Assembly (NCBI RefSeq): GCF_024628725.1
Contig: NZ_CP102409.1
Coordinates: 963,001 to 1,027,000 of the forward strand
Direction: 5' to 3'
Origin: Ruegeria sp. YS9
GTDB lineage: Bacteria > Pseudomonadota > Alphaproteobacteria > Rhodobacterales > Rhodobacteraceae
DNA: 64,000 nt
The notes beneath the pieces were generated by a model that had not been told where the DNA came from, searched no databases, and worked only from the letters and a program-made list of their open reading frames with translations. The position numbers and the translations under genes are program-made. Shown one piece after another: positions 26,857-34,658 of this stretch (position 1 is its first letter; every line of letters begins with the position of its first letter).

Positions 26857-27954
26857 TCAGTTCCCCTGATTGCGCGCTTCCAGCCGTTCCAGATTGACCA
26901 CGGTCGACAGCATCAGGCGATCATGGCTCCAATCCTGTGTTTGCTGTAGCGACGCAGACCCCAGTGCAAGAAGGGTGGCGAAGGTGAATGCCATCCCCAG
27001 AAACAGAGCGGGCAGGGTGGGCACCGTCGGTTGCGCATCAGTCAGCGCAAGCACGCGCTGGCGCAGCACACGCTTGGCCTTGCCGCCCGTCACAAAGGCA
27101 ACATTCAGAACGCGGGGATTGTTAACCGAGATGGTACGTGCGCAATAATCCAGCAGGCACGCGGTGTACTCGCGCGCATCGATCCGTTTGCGGGCCACCA
27201 CGGACTGGTCGCATGCCAGTTCACGCAAGCGGCCGAACTGATACTTGAGCATCAGATAGGCAGGGTTCCAGAACAACAGCGGGCGCAGCATTTCAAAGCC
27301 CAGTTCCCATTCCACGTCACCGGCCCGAACATGCTGAAGCTCGTGCGCCAACGCAAAGCGCAGTTCGTGCGGGGTATCCAGCAGGTGGCTTGGCAGAACG
27401 ACATGGCGACGGCGCAATCCGCGCACGGCGAACGGTACGGTGATGCGATCAGAAAGACGGATGTCAACCTTGGCCGACTGCCGCCAAAGAAAGCTGGACT
27501 TGACTGTCTGACGGATCATTGCCGCGTCCCGCAGCGCGCGGGCCGCAAACACCGCTGCGACCATAACAAGCAGGGCTGCAAGGGCAGTGATCACCGGCTG
27601 TTGCCCCGACAATGCAAGATCCACCCATCGTTCACGGGTGTTCAGCAAGGCTTCGAACTGGGTGGCGGGCATGGCGATGTCGCCGCGCAGATAGGCGGCA
27701 ACGGCGATGTCACCAAGCGCCATGGCGCCGCCCGGCCATGCGTAAGAGGCGAATGATGACACGCCGAACGCAAGAAACGGGCTGATCAGTACGCAAACGC
27801 ACAGCGCCTTGAGCGCACGCAACTGCGCGACATAGCTGTGGCGCAGGGCTGTTCGGTTCAGGGCTGCGCGTGCCACCAGCCAGATGACGGCCGACAAGGC
27901 CAGCACGATGTTGAGTTCAATGAATGCGTCGAGAACCGGTCTAACCGCTGTCAT
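26857..27954 (-). CDS. M56 family (BlaR1-type) membrane metallopeptidase, sensor domain absent
   Basis: 365 residues with about four membrane spans and the zinc-protease motif HELQHVRAGD (His204, Glu205, His208). This matches the M56/BlaR1 membrane domain, but the large extracellular penicillin-binding sensor of true BlaR1 (about 250 residues) is missing; only a short tail follows the last span. It overlaps the BlaI-like repressor gene by 14 bp, so the two form a signalling pair in which the protease would cleave, or trigger cleavage of, the repressor. The signal is unknown and no beta-lactamase gene is nearby. Confidence 0.85.
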   Translation of the reverse strand: MTAVRPVLDAFIELNIVLALSAVIWLVARAALNRTALRHSYVAQLRALKALCVCVLISPFLAFGVSSFASYAWPGGAMALGDIAVAAYLRGDIAMPATQFEALLNTRERWVDLALSGQQPVITALAALLVMVAAVFAARALRDAAMIRQTVKSSFLWRQSAKVDIRLSDRITVPFAVRGLRRRHVVLPSHLLDTPHELRFALAHELQHVRAGDVEWELGFEMLRPLLFWNPAYLMLKYQFGRLRELACDQSVVARKRIDAREYTACLLDYCARTISVNNPRVLNVAFVTGGKAKRVLRQRVLALTDAQPTVPTLPALFLGMAFTFATLLALGSASLQQTQDWSHDRLMLSTVVNLERLEARNQGN

Positions 27955-28354
27955 TTTGCAGTCTCCTTTCTACCAGCGCTCGAATTTCCTCAAGATCGGC
28001 TTCGCTCAGCCCCGCATCATCGACAAGCCGTGCCACCAATGTGGCGGGGGTGTCGTCGAACAGTGTGCGGGACAGGTTTTGCAGCGAACGGGCCTGATAT
28101 CTGTCCTTTTCCAGAAGTGGCGTATAGATCAGGGTCTTTCCTGTCTTGCGGCTTTCCACAAAACCCTTCTCGTCCAGAATACGCAGGATCGTGGCGCCGG
28201 ATGTGTAGGCCAGATTGCGTTCCGACGGCAGGCGGTCAAGGACATCGCGCACCGAGCCTTGCCCGAGGGCCCAGAGCTCGTTCATGAACTCCAGTTCAAC
28301 CTCGGTCAGCAGATTTGTTGTCTTTTTCTTTCGCATCGATCTCGGTGTTGTCAT
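27941..28354 (-). CDS. BlaI/MecI/CopY family transcriptional repressor
   Basis: 137 residues. Typical family run: LTEVELEFMNELWALGQGSVRDVLDRL near the N-terminus, then AYTSGATILRILDEKGFVE (recognition helix and wing) and KTGKTLIYTPLL. It should bind as a dimer to a palindrome and be inactivated through the membrane protease encoded downstream with a 14-bp overlap. A candidate operator lies just 8 bp upstream of its start (28362-28380). Regulated genes besides its own operon are not evident; the MATE exporter is a possible client. Confidence 0.88.
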   Translation of the reverse strand: MTTPRSMRKKKTTNLLTEVELEFMNELWALGQGSVRDVLDRLPSERNLAYTSGATILRILDEKGFVESRKTGKTLIYTPLLEKDRYQARSLQNLSRTLFDDTPATLVARLVDDAGLSEADLEEIRALVERRLQNDSG

Positions 28355-28361
28355 GTTTAGT

Positions 28362-28380
28362 ATGCCTGACAGACAAGCAT
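28362..28380. promoter_or_regulatory. candidate BlaI-type operator
   Basis: Near-perfect inverted repeat ATGCCTG (28362-28368) / CAAGCAT (28374-28380), 6 of 7 positions pairing, 8 bp upstream of the repressor ATG. Position suggests autoregulation; the family's own consensus was not tested. Confidence 0.4.
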
Positions 28381-28401
28381 CCTTTCGCGATTTCTCAAAG
28401 T

Positions 28402-28803
28402 CTAAACTTTCCAGAACACAAAAACGCCCCAGCCGATAGACAGGAAAAGAGGTATCCAGACCGGTTGCCCGACAAGACCCAGCCAGGCGAGGAAGATATA
28501 GGCGGACCCCAGAAGGGTGATGAAAAGCCGGTCGCCTAATGTGGTTGTCAGCCCCAGTACGCCGCGCCGTTCTATCCCGTCGCGATACTTGAAGCCCTCA
28601 AGAACGCCTATCACAGCGATGGCCGAAAAGATTCCGACGAATACGGCCAGTGTCGCCGGGGTCCAGGCCATCCAGAAATCGGGCCACAGTGGGGCCGTCC
28701 AGGAAAAGCCTTTTTCCTCTGGCTGGCCGACGCTGCCCCATCCGGCCTGCTGGGCAAAGGTCGTGGAAGGCAGGAAAAGAAGGGTGAGAAGAAGTTTGCG
28801 CAT
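28402..28803 (-). CDS. DUF2160 small integral membrane protein of a glycerol-type ABC operon
   Basis: 133 residues from the ATG at 28803 (MRKLLLTLLFLPSTTFAQQ, signal-like). Three further hydrophobic spans and the WIPLFLSIGWGVFVFW end are visible. DUF2160 proteins accompany glycerol ABC transporters of alphaproteobacteria (the glpSTPQUV type), where this protein corresponds to the small membrane component. It is the last gene of the operon, eight bases after the GlpQ-like permease. Its function is not established; a transporter accessory role is inference from the constant neighbourhood. Confidence 0.8.
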   Translation of the reverse strand: MRKLLLTLLFLPSTTFAQQAGWGSVGQPEEKGFSWTAPLWPDFWMAWTPATLAVFVGIFSAIAVIGVLEGFKYRDGIERRGVLGLTTTLGDRLFITLLGSAYIFLAWLGLVGQPVWIPLFLSIGWGVFVFWKV

Positions 28804-28811
28804 ATCGAACC

Positions 28812-29609
28812 TCACACACGTCCCATCGCGAAACCACGCGCGATGTAGTTGCGGACAAACCAGATGACGATGGCGCCGGGGATGATGGTCAGGGTGCCGG
28901 CGGCGGCCAGCAGGCCCAATTCGTACCCTGCGCTGGATGCGGTGCGGGTCATCACGGCGGCGATGGGTTTGGCCTCGACCGCGGTCAGGGTCTTGGCCAG
29001 CAGCATTTCCACCCACGAGAACATGAAGCAGAAGAAGGCCGCGACGCCGACGCCCGCTTTGATATTGGGCAGGAAGATCGTCACGAAGAAACGCGGGAAG
29101 GAATAGCCGTCGACATAGGCGGTTTCATCCAGCTCCTTCGGAATTCCCCGCATGAAGCCTTCCAGAATCCAAACTGCCAGCGGCACGTTGAACAGTGTGT
29201 GGGCTAGCGCCACGGCCAGATACGTGTCGAACAGACCGATGGAAGAGTAGAGCTGAAAGAATGGCAGCGCAAATACCGCAGCCGGAGCCATCCGGTTGGT
29301 CAGCAGCCAGAAAAACAGCTGTTTGTCACCTAGGAACCTGTAGCGAGAGAACGCATAGGCAGCAGGCAGAGCGACACAAACCGAAAGTACCGTGTTCAAC
29401 GTCACATAGGTGATCGAGTTGATATAGCCCCAATACCACGTCGGATCGGTGAAGATGGTGATGTAATTCTCCAGCGTAAAGGTCTGCGGGAACAGGGAAA
29501 AGCCCGACAGGATCTCGTTCGTTGTCTTGAAGGACATCGCCACCAGCCAATAGATCGGCAGCATCAGGAACGCGATATAGAGGATCGGGATAAGAGACCG
29601 CTTCTTCAT
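28812..29609 (-). CDS. glpQ: glycerol-type ABC transporter permease (GlpQ-like)
   Basis: 265 residues, six membrane spans, a MalG-type inner-membrane permease. The coupling (EAA) loop is visible as IPKELDETAYVDGYSFPRFF, with the conserved E-A/G-D-G pattern. The N-terminal YWLVAMSFKTTNEI and C-terminal YIARGFAMGRV match the GlpQ/UgpE-like group. It overlaps the upstream permease gene by 4 bp (ATGA). Together with GlpP it forms the channel of the transporter fed by the binding protein encoded at the operon start. Confidence 0.85.
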   Translation of the reverse strand: MKKRSLIPILYIAFLMLPIYWLVAMSFKTTNEILSGFSLFPQTFTLENYITIFTDPTWYWGYINSITYVTLNTVLSVCVALPAAYAFSRYRFLGDKQLFFWLLTNRMAPAAVFALPFFQLYSSIGLFDTYLAVALAHTLFNVPLAVWILEGFMRGIPKELDETAYVDGYSFPRFFVTIFLPNIKAGVGVAAFFCFMFSWVEMLLAKTLTAVEAKPIAAVMTRTASSAGYELGLLAAAGTLTIIPGAIVIWFVRNYIARGFAMGRV

Positions 29610-30469
29610 TGCGCGTCATCCTTTGTCATCAGAGTGTAGAAGAGCCATGAGACCAGCAGCGTGATGGCGAAGTAGATCAGGCTCATCGCCGCCGCAGGAC
29701 CAAGGTCGAACTGTCCCAGCGCGATCTTCACCAGGTCGATCGACAGCAGTGTGGTCGAGTTGCCGGGGCCGCCCCCGGTCAGTACGAAAGGCTCGGTGTA
29801 AATGTTGAAACTGTCCATGAACCGCAGCAGGACCGCGATGGTCAGAACCGTTTTCATCTTGGGCAGCTGGATGTACCGAAACACCGACCATGGGCTTGCG
29901 CCGTCGATCTTGGCCGCCTGATAGTAGGCATCCGGGATCGACACGAGGCCCGCGTAGCACAGCAACACGACCAGCGACGTCCAGTGCCAGACATCCATGA
30001 CGATGACGGTGATCCAGGCCGAAAGCGGCTGTTGCGTCATGTCATAGTTGATGCCCAGAACGTCATTCAGGAAATATCCCAACAGACCGATCTGGGGCAG
30101 GGTAAAGATATTCCACATCGACCCAACGACGTTCCATGGGATCAGCATCGGCAGGGCCATCAGCACCAGGCAGACCGGAACCCAGAAACCTTTGCGCGGC
30201 ATCGACAGGGCAACGATGATGCCAAGCGGCACCTCGATGATCAGGATCAGGAAGGTAAACAGGAACTGTCGTCCAAGTGCGGCCTGAAACCGGTCCGACC
30301 GCAGGATCTGTTCGAACCAACCCAGGCCCTCCCAGAAAAACTGGTTGTTGCCAAAGGTTTCCTGCACCGAATAGTTGACCACCGTCATCATCGGCACCAG
30401 CGCGTTGAACGCGACCAATGCCAGCACGGGCAGGACGAAGAACCAGGCTTTTTGGTTTTCTGTTCTCAT
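29606..30469 (-). CDS. glpP: glycerol-type ABC transporter permease (GlpP-like)
   Basis: 287 residues with six spans, a MalF/UgpA-type permease. The coupling loop reads SIPDAYYQAAKIDGASPWSV, matching the EAAxxDGA consensus well. The N-terminal NYSVQETFGNNQFFWEGL is typical of the glycerol/polyol group. Start overlaps the end of the ATPase gene by one base and the end overlaps glpQ by 4 bp. It works with GlpQ and the two ATPases of this operon to import a polyol-like substrate, probably glycerol. Substrate is from gene-set similarity only. Confidence 0.85.
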   Translation of the reverse strand: MRTENQKAWFFVLPVLALVAFNALVPMMTVVNYSVQETFGNNQFFWEGLGWFEQILRSDRFQAALGRQFLFTFLILIIEVPLGIIVALSMPRKGFWVPVCLVLMALPMLIPWNVVGSMWNIFTLPQIGLLGYFLNDVLGINYDMTQQPLSAWITVIVMDVWHWTSLVVLLCYAGLVSIPDAYYQAAKIDGASPWSVFRYIQLPKMKTVLTIAVLLRFMDSFNIYTEPFVLTGGGPGNSTTLLSIDLVKIALGQFDLGPAAAMSLIYFAITLLVSWLFYTLMTKDDAQ

Positions 30470-31542
30470 CAGCTGCGCTCCTCGGTTGCGATCCAGCCGT
30501 CCCGATAGACGCGGGATTGTTCGGGTTTGAATTGAAGGAAAACCTGTGATCCGGGTTCGGGCACGCTGTGTTCGGTCACGGCCTTGAGAGCGGTATTGCC
30601 GACCATCGCGCTGACCACAAAGTGGCGACCGATGTCGGAAACCTTGGTCACATGCGCCGGGATGCCGGTCTCGCCAAATCCCACATATTCCGGGCGAATA
30701 CCCAGATCGGTGCGGCCGCCATCACCGTGAATGGGACCTTCCAGTATGACTTCGTGCCCTTCGAACAGGGCGCGGTCGCCGCGCGCCTCGCAGGGCAGAA
30801 CATTCATGCCGGGCGAGCCGATGAAATGGCCCACGAACGTGTGCTGCGGGCGCTCGAACAGTTCGACCGGCGTTCCGATCTGCACAACTTCGCCTTCCTG
30901 CATCACAACCACTTCGTCGGCGAAGGTCAGGGCCTCGGTCTGGTCATGGGTGACATAGATCATCGTCGCCTTGACGCGCTGGTGCAGTTCTTTCAGCTTG
31001 GACCGCAGCTTCCATTTCAGATGCGGGTCGATCACGGTCAGGGGTTCATCGAACATCACCGCGTTCACGTCGTCGCGGACCAGACCGCGACCCATCGAGA
31101 TCTTCTGCTTGTTGTCGGGGCTGAGGCCGCTGGCACGGGTGTTCAGCATGTCGGTGACATCCAGCATCTCGGCAATCTCGTCGACGCGGCGCTTGATCGT
31201 CGCCGGATCGACGCCGCGGTTCTTCAGCGGAAAAGCCAGGTTTTCGCCCACGGTCATCGTGTCGTAGATCACCGGAAACTGGAACACCTGTGCGATGTTG
31301 CGCTGATCGGGGGGCAGGGCGGTCACGTCACGGTCACCGAACAGGATCTGCCCCTCGGACGGGGTCAGCAGGCCAGAGATGATGTTGAGCAGCGTGGACT
31401 TGCCGCAGCCCGACGGCCCCAACAGCGCATAGGCCCCGCCATCACGCCAGGTCACGTCGATTTCCTTCAGCGCATAGTCCTCGGGGCCTTTTGGCGACGG
31501 CATGTAGCTGTGGCGGAGGTTCGAAAGTTTGATCTGTGCCAT
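30469..31542 (-). CDS. glpT: glycerol-type ABC transporter ATPase (GlpT-like)
   Basis: 357 residues: Walker A GPSGCGKST, Walker B AVMFDEPLTVI, H-loop IYVTHDQTEAL, and a C-terminal TOBE-type regulatory part (LGIRPEYVGFGE). The signature SGLSPDNKQKISMG departs from LSGGQ, a known feature of this ATPase pair. It begins one base after the end of the companion ATPase gene. The two different ATPases would form a heterodimer, as in the GlpST pair. Not to be confused with the glycerol-3-phosphate antiporter also called GlpT in enterobacteria. Confidence 0.85.
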   Translation of the reverse strand: MAQIKLSNLRHSYMPSPKGPEDYALKEIDVTWRDGGAYALLGPSGCGKSTLLNIISGLLTPSEGQILFGDRDVTALPPDQRNIAQVFQFPVIYDTMTVGENLAFPLKNRGVDPATIKRRVDEIAEMLDVTDMLNTRASGLSPDNKQKISMGRGLVRDDVNAVMFDEPLTVIDPHLKWKLRSKLKELHQRVKATMIYVTHDQTEALTFADEVVVMQEGEVVQIGTPVELFERPQHTFVGHFIGSPGMNVLPCEARGDRALFEGHEVILEGPIHGDGGRTDLGIRPEYVGFGETGIPAHVTKVSDIGRHFVVSAMVGNTALKAVTEHSVPEPGSQVFLQFKPEQSRVYRDGWIATEERS

Positions 31543-31543
31543 G

Positions 31544-32593
31544 TCAGGCCACCCTTTTGCCGTCTTGGCCGAAATACCGGCAATGGGCCGGGTTCATGAA
31601 GAATGTGTGATCCTCGCCCACCTGATAGGGATGGACCCCGGCGGCCAGCGACACCCAGGCGTCCTCGCCATGCTGGAAATGCGCGCTGGAATCCGAGCCC
31701 GAAAGCTCGGTCACGATCACGCGGCCGGTCAGTTCCACGTCCGCGTCAGACGTACGGAACGGCGTCACACGATGCGGCCGCACCGCGACCATGTAATCTC
31801 CGTCGGCCATGTCGGTGACGGCCCAGCCACCTCCACCGGCCAGTTGCGCCTGCGCAGCGGAAACGGTGATGCGTGCGATATTGATCGGGGGGTCTGAAAA
31901 GACCCGCGCGGCGGCGATGTTCTCGGGGTTGCGATAGATGTCAGCGGTTGGCCCGAACTGGGTCACGCGGCCATCTTCCATCAGGGCGGTGTAGCCGCCC
32001 AGCAGCAGCGCCTCTTCGGGCTCGGACGTGGCATAGACCACCACGGCCCCGCGCCCGGCGAATAGCTCGGGCAGTTGCTCGCGCAATTCCTCGCGCAGCT
32101 TGTAGTCCAGGTTGGCCAGCGGTTCGTCCAGGAATACCGCGCGGCTGTCCTTGGCGATGGCACGCGCCAGCGCGGTACGCTGCTGTTGGCCACCCGACAG
32201 CTCGTGCGGGCGGCGGTGCAGCATCGGGCGCAGTTGCAGCAGGTCGGCGGCCTCTTCCACGCGGCCCTCGATCTCGGACTGCGCCATGCCTGCCACGCGC
32301 AGGGGCGAAGCGATGTTGTCGAATACGGTCATATGTGGGTAGTTCACGAAGAACTGGTGCACGAGGCTGATTTTTCGCTTCTGCGTGTTCAGCCGTGTGA
32401 CGTCCTGCCCATCCATCAGGACCTTGCCCGAGGCGATCGGGTCCAGCCCGGCCATCATCTTGATCAGAGAGGTCTTGCCCGAGCCCGTCGCGCCCAGCAG
32501 CACGTTGAAGTGGCCTGTTTGAAGGGTCAGGTTTGTGGGCTTGATATGGATGACGTTGCCGACCCTTTTGGTCGCGTCTTGAAGTTCGATCAT
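31544..32593 (-). CDS. glpS: glycerol-type ABC transporter ATPase (GlpS-like)
   Basis: 349 residues from the ATG at 32593 (MIELQDATKRVGNVIHI); a longer open frame upstream crosses the stem-loop and is rejected. Walker A GATGSGKTS, signature LSGGQQQR, Walker B AVFLDEPLANLD, and H-loop region VYATSEPEEAL, where the usual THD is TSE. A TOBE-type C-terminal domain follows. In this pair, one ATPase has a normal signature with a changed H-loop while the partner has the reverse, suggesting one working ATP site per heterodimer. It lies downstream of the binding-protein gene across a stem-loop. Confidence 0.87.
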   Translation of the reverse strand: MIELQDATKRVGNVIHIKPTNLTLQTGHFNVLLGATGSGKTSLIKMMAGLDPIASGKVLMDGQDVTRLNTQKRKISLVHQFFVNYPHMTVFDNIASPLRVAGMAQSEIEGRVEEAADLLQLRPMLHRRPHELSGGQQQRTALARAIAKDSRAVFLDEPLANLDYKLREELREQLPELFAGRGAVVVYATSEPEEALLLGGYTALMEDGRVTQFGPTADIYRNPENIAAARVFSDPPINIARITVSAAQAQLAGGGGWAVTDMADGDYMVAVRPHRVTPFRTSDADVELTGRVIVTELSGSDSSAHFQHGEDAWVSLAAGVHPYQVGEDHTFFMNPAHCRYFGQDGKRVA

Positions 32594-32638
32594 GTCCGTG
32601 GGTTCCGGTCCTTCAGTGCAATGCACTGGTCTTGAAGT

Positions 32639-32662
32639 GGGGGTGCCTGATGCGGCACCCCC
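32639..32662 (-). promoter_or_regulatory. stem-loop between the binding-protein and GlpS-like genes
   Basis: Perfect 9-bp stem GGGGGTGCC (32639-32647) / GGCACCCCC (32654-32662), 6-base loop, no T tract on the coding strand. It sits directly after the substrate-binding protein stop, the place where such hairpins hold binding-protein mRNA levels above those of the membrane genes. Confidence 0.7.
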
Positions 32663-32675
32663 GGGTTTCAACGGC

Positions 32676-34415
32676 TTACTGAGACTGCCAGCGCTGAACC
32701 AGTTCGTCATAGTTGACGGTCTGGCCTTGCGGCTTTTCGTTCTCAAGCTTGGCCTTGGGCGAACCCGGCTTTTCCAGCCAGAAAGACGGATCCTGCGGCT
32801 CGTTCAGGCGTGGACCACAGCCGCCGTAGACACCGGCGCTTTCATCCGCGGCCTGCATACGGGCCATGGTGATGTCCATCTCTTCGGCCAGACGGTCCAT
32901 CGCCTCTTGCGGGGTGAAGGCGCCCGAGTTCACGTCACCGATCTGCTGCCACCAGATCTGGGCCAGCTTCGGATAGTCCGGCACGTTGATGCCGGTCGGC
33001 GACCATGCCACACGATCAGGCGAGCGATAGAACTCGACCAGACCACCCAGCTTGGGCGCGCGTTCGGTGAACGACTCGTGGTTGACCGAGCTGTCGCGGA
33101 TGAAGGTCAGACCCACATGGGACTTCTTCACGTCGACAGTTTTGGAGGTCACGAACTGGGCATAAAGCCAGGCTGCCTGAGCACGATCCGCAGGGGTCGA
33201 TTTCAGGAAGGTCCAGGAACCCACGTCCTGATACCCAACCTTCTGGCCTTCTTCCCAGTAGGGGCCGTGCGGGCTGGGCGCCATCCGCCACAGCGGCGTG
33301 CCTTCGTCATCCACGGTGTTGTTGCCTTCGGACTTCGGCTTCACCATGTCGGCAGTGAAGGCTGTGTACCAGAAGATCTGCTGGGCCACGTTACCCTGGC
33401 TCAGTGCCGGCAGCGACTGGTAGAAGTCATAAGACGCGGCACCCGGAGGCGCATAGGCCCGCAGCCATTCGTCCCATTTCCGGATCGCATAGACCGCAGC
33501 CGGACCGTTTGCAGCACCACCACGCGACACCGAAGCGCCAACAGGGTTGCAGGTGCCCGCTTCCATGCGGATGCCCCATTCGTCGACAGGCACACCGTTG
33601 GGTTCGCCCTTGTCGCCGGCACCGGCCATCGACAGCCAGGCATCGGTCATGCGCCAACCGAGGTCGGGCGCGCGCTTGCCGTAATCCATGTGCCCGTAGA
33701 TCGTGGTGCCATCGATTTCTTTCACGTCATTGGTGAAGAACTCGGCGATGTCCTCATATGCGGACCAGTTGACCGGGACACCCAGATCATAGCCGTATTT
33801 TTCCTTGAACGCGGCTTTGTTGGCCTCATCATCGAACCAGTCCTTGCGGAACCAGTAAAGGTTCGCAAACTGCTGGTCGGGCAGCTGATACAGCTTGCCG
33901 TCCGGGCCGGTGGTGAACTGAATGCCCATGAAGTCATCCAGATCCAGCGTCGGCGAAGTTGTCGCCGCCCAGTCACCGTTCATCATGTCCGTCAGCGCAT
34001 AGGCGAGCTGCAAACGCGAATGGGTGCCGATCAGGTCACTGTCGTTGACATAGCCGTCATACAGGTTCCGACCCGTTTGCATCTGGGTCTGAACGGCCTG
34101 AACCACTTCACCTTCACCCAGAATCTGGTGGTTGACCTTGATACCGGTGATTTCCTCGAACGCCTTGGTCAGCACCTCGGATTCGTAGGAATGTGTCGGG
34201 ATACCTTCGGACAGGACGTTGATTTCCATACCTGCGTAAGGCTGTGCAGCTTCGATGAACCACTGCATCTCGGCCATCTGTTCGTCTTTCGACAATGTCG
34301 ATGGCTGGAATTCGTCGTCGATCCAACGTTGTGCTGCGGCTTCGTCGGCCCAAGCAGGACCGTGCCCCGCAATGACGGCAGCCGCCGCCACTGCGGAAAG
34401 TAGATGTCTCCGCAT
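32676..34415 (-). CDS. glpV: ABC transporter substrate-binding protein of the glycerol-type operon (GlpV-like)
   Basis: 579 residues with a signal peptide (SAVAAAAVIAGHGPAWADE). It is a long family-1-type solute-binding protein; NVLSEGIPTHSYESEVL, FEEITGIKV, WFRKDWFDDEANK and WQQIGDVNSG regions are recognisable parts of this GlpV-like group. It heads the operon: binding protein, two ATPases, two permeases, DUF2160. In the rhizobial glp cluster the binding protein comes last, so the order is permuted. The complementary strand of this gene is stop-free for 600 codons, but that is a shadow. Glycerol or a related polyol is the likely ligand by gene-set similarity; no glpK or glpD is in the window. 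Confidence 0.85.
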   Translation of the reverse strand: MRRHLLSAVAAAAVIAGHGPAWADEAAAQRWIDDEFQPSTLSKDEQMAEMQWFIEAAQPYAGMEINVLSEGIPTHSYESEVLTKAFEEITGIKVNHQILGEGEVVQAVQTQMQTGRNLYDGYVNDSDLIGTHSRLQLAYALTDMMNGDWAATTSPTLDLDDFMGIQFTTGPDGKLYQLPDQQFANLYWFRKDWFDDEANKAAFKEKYGYDLGVPVNWSAYEDIAEFFTNDVKEIDGTTIYGHMDYGKRAPDLGWRMTDAWLSMAGAGDKGEPNGVPVDEWGIRMEAGTCNPVGASVSRGGAANGPAAVYAIRKWDEWLRAYAPPGAASYDFYQSLPALSQGNVAQQIFWYTAFTADMVKPKSEGNNTVDDEGTPLWRMAPSPHGPYWEEGQKVGYQDVGSWTFLKSTPADRAQAAWLYAQFVTSKTVDVKKSHVGLTFIRDSSVNHESFTERAPKLGGLVEFYRSPDRVAWSPTGINVPDYPKLAQIWWQQIGDVNSGAFTPQEAMDRLAEEMDITMARMQAADESAGVYGGCGPRLNEPQDPSFWLEKPGSPKAKLENEKPQGQTVNYDELVQRWQSQ

Positions 34416-34658
34416 CTGTCTCCTCCCAAAAATTATGGTTCTCCGGCAGAAACCGGATGCCGGACAGCATCAGCGATTTCTTGCGTATGTGTCAAACTAA
34501 AAATTTAGTAATTGACGTTCAGGCATCCCGAAAGAGGGGGGCTGAACTCATTTGCCAATTTTTGAATTCGCTGTAAGCTGGCATTGTTAATACAAAAATT
34601 ACCGCTGAACCGTGCAGCGCGAATTACGAAAAACGACTTGGAACAGTGAGGATAAGCA

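Noticed and set aside
25886..26869. 327-codon Cys-rich frame overlapping the MATE gene
   Set aside because: Shifted frame of MATE; high Cys/Arg content is typical of shadows in GC-rich DNA.
32592..34403. 603-codon open frame on the + strand
   Set aside because: Exact antisense of the GlpV-like gene, which has a signal peptide and family motifs; a high-GC shadow.
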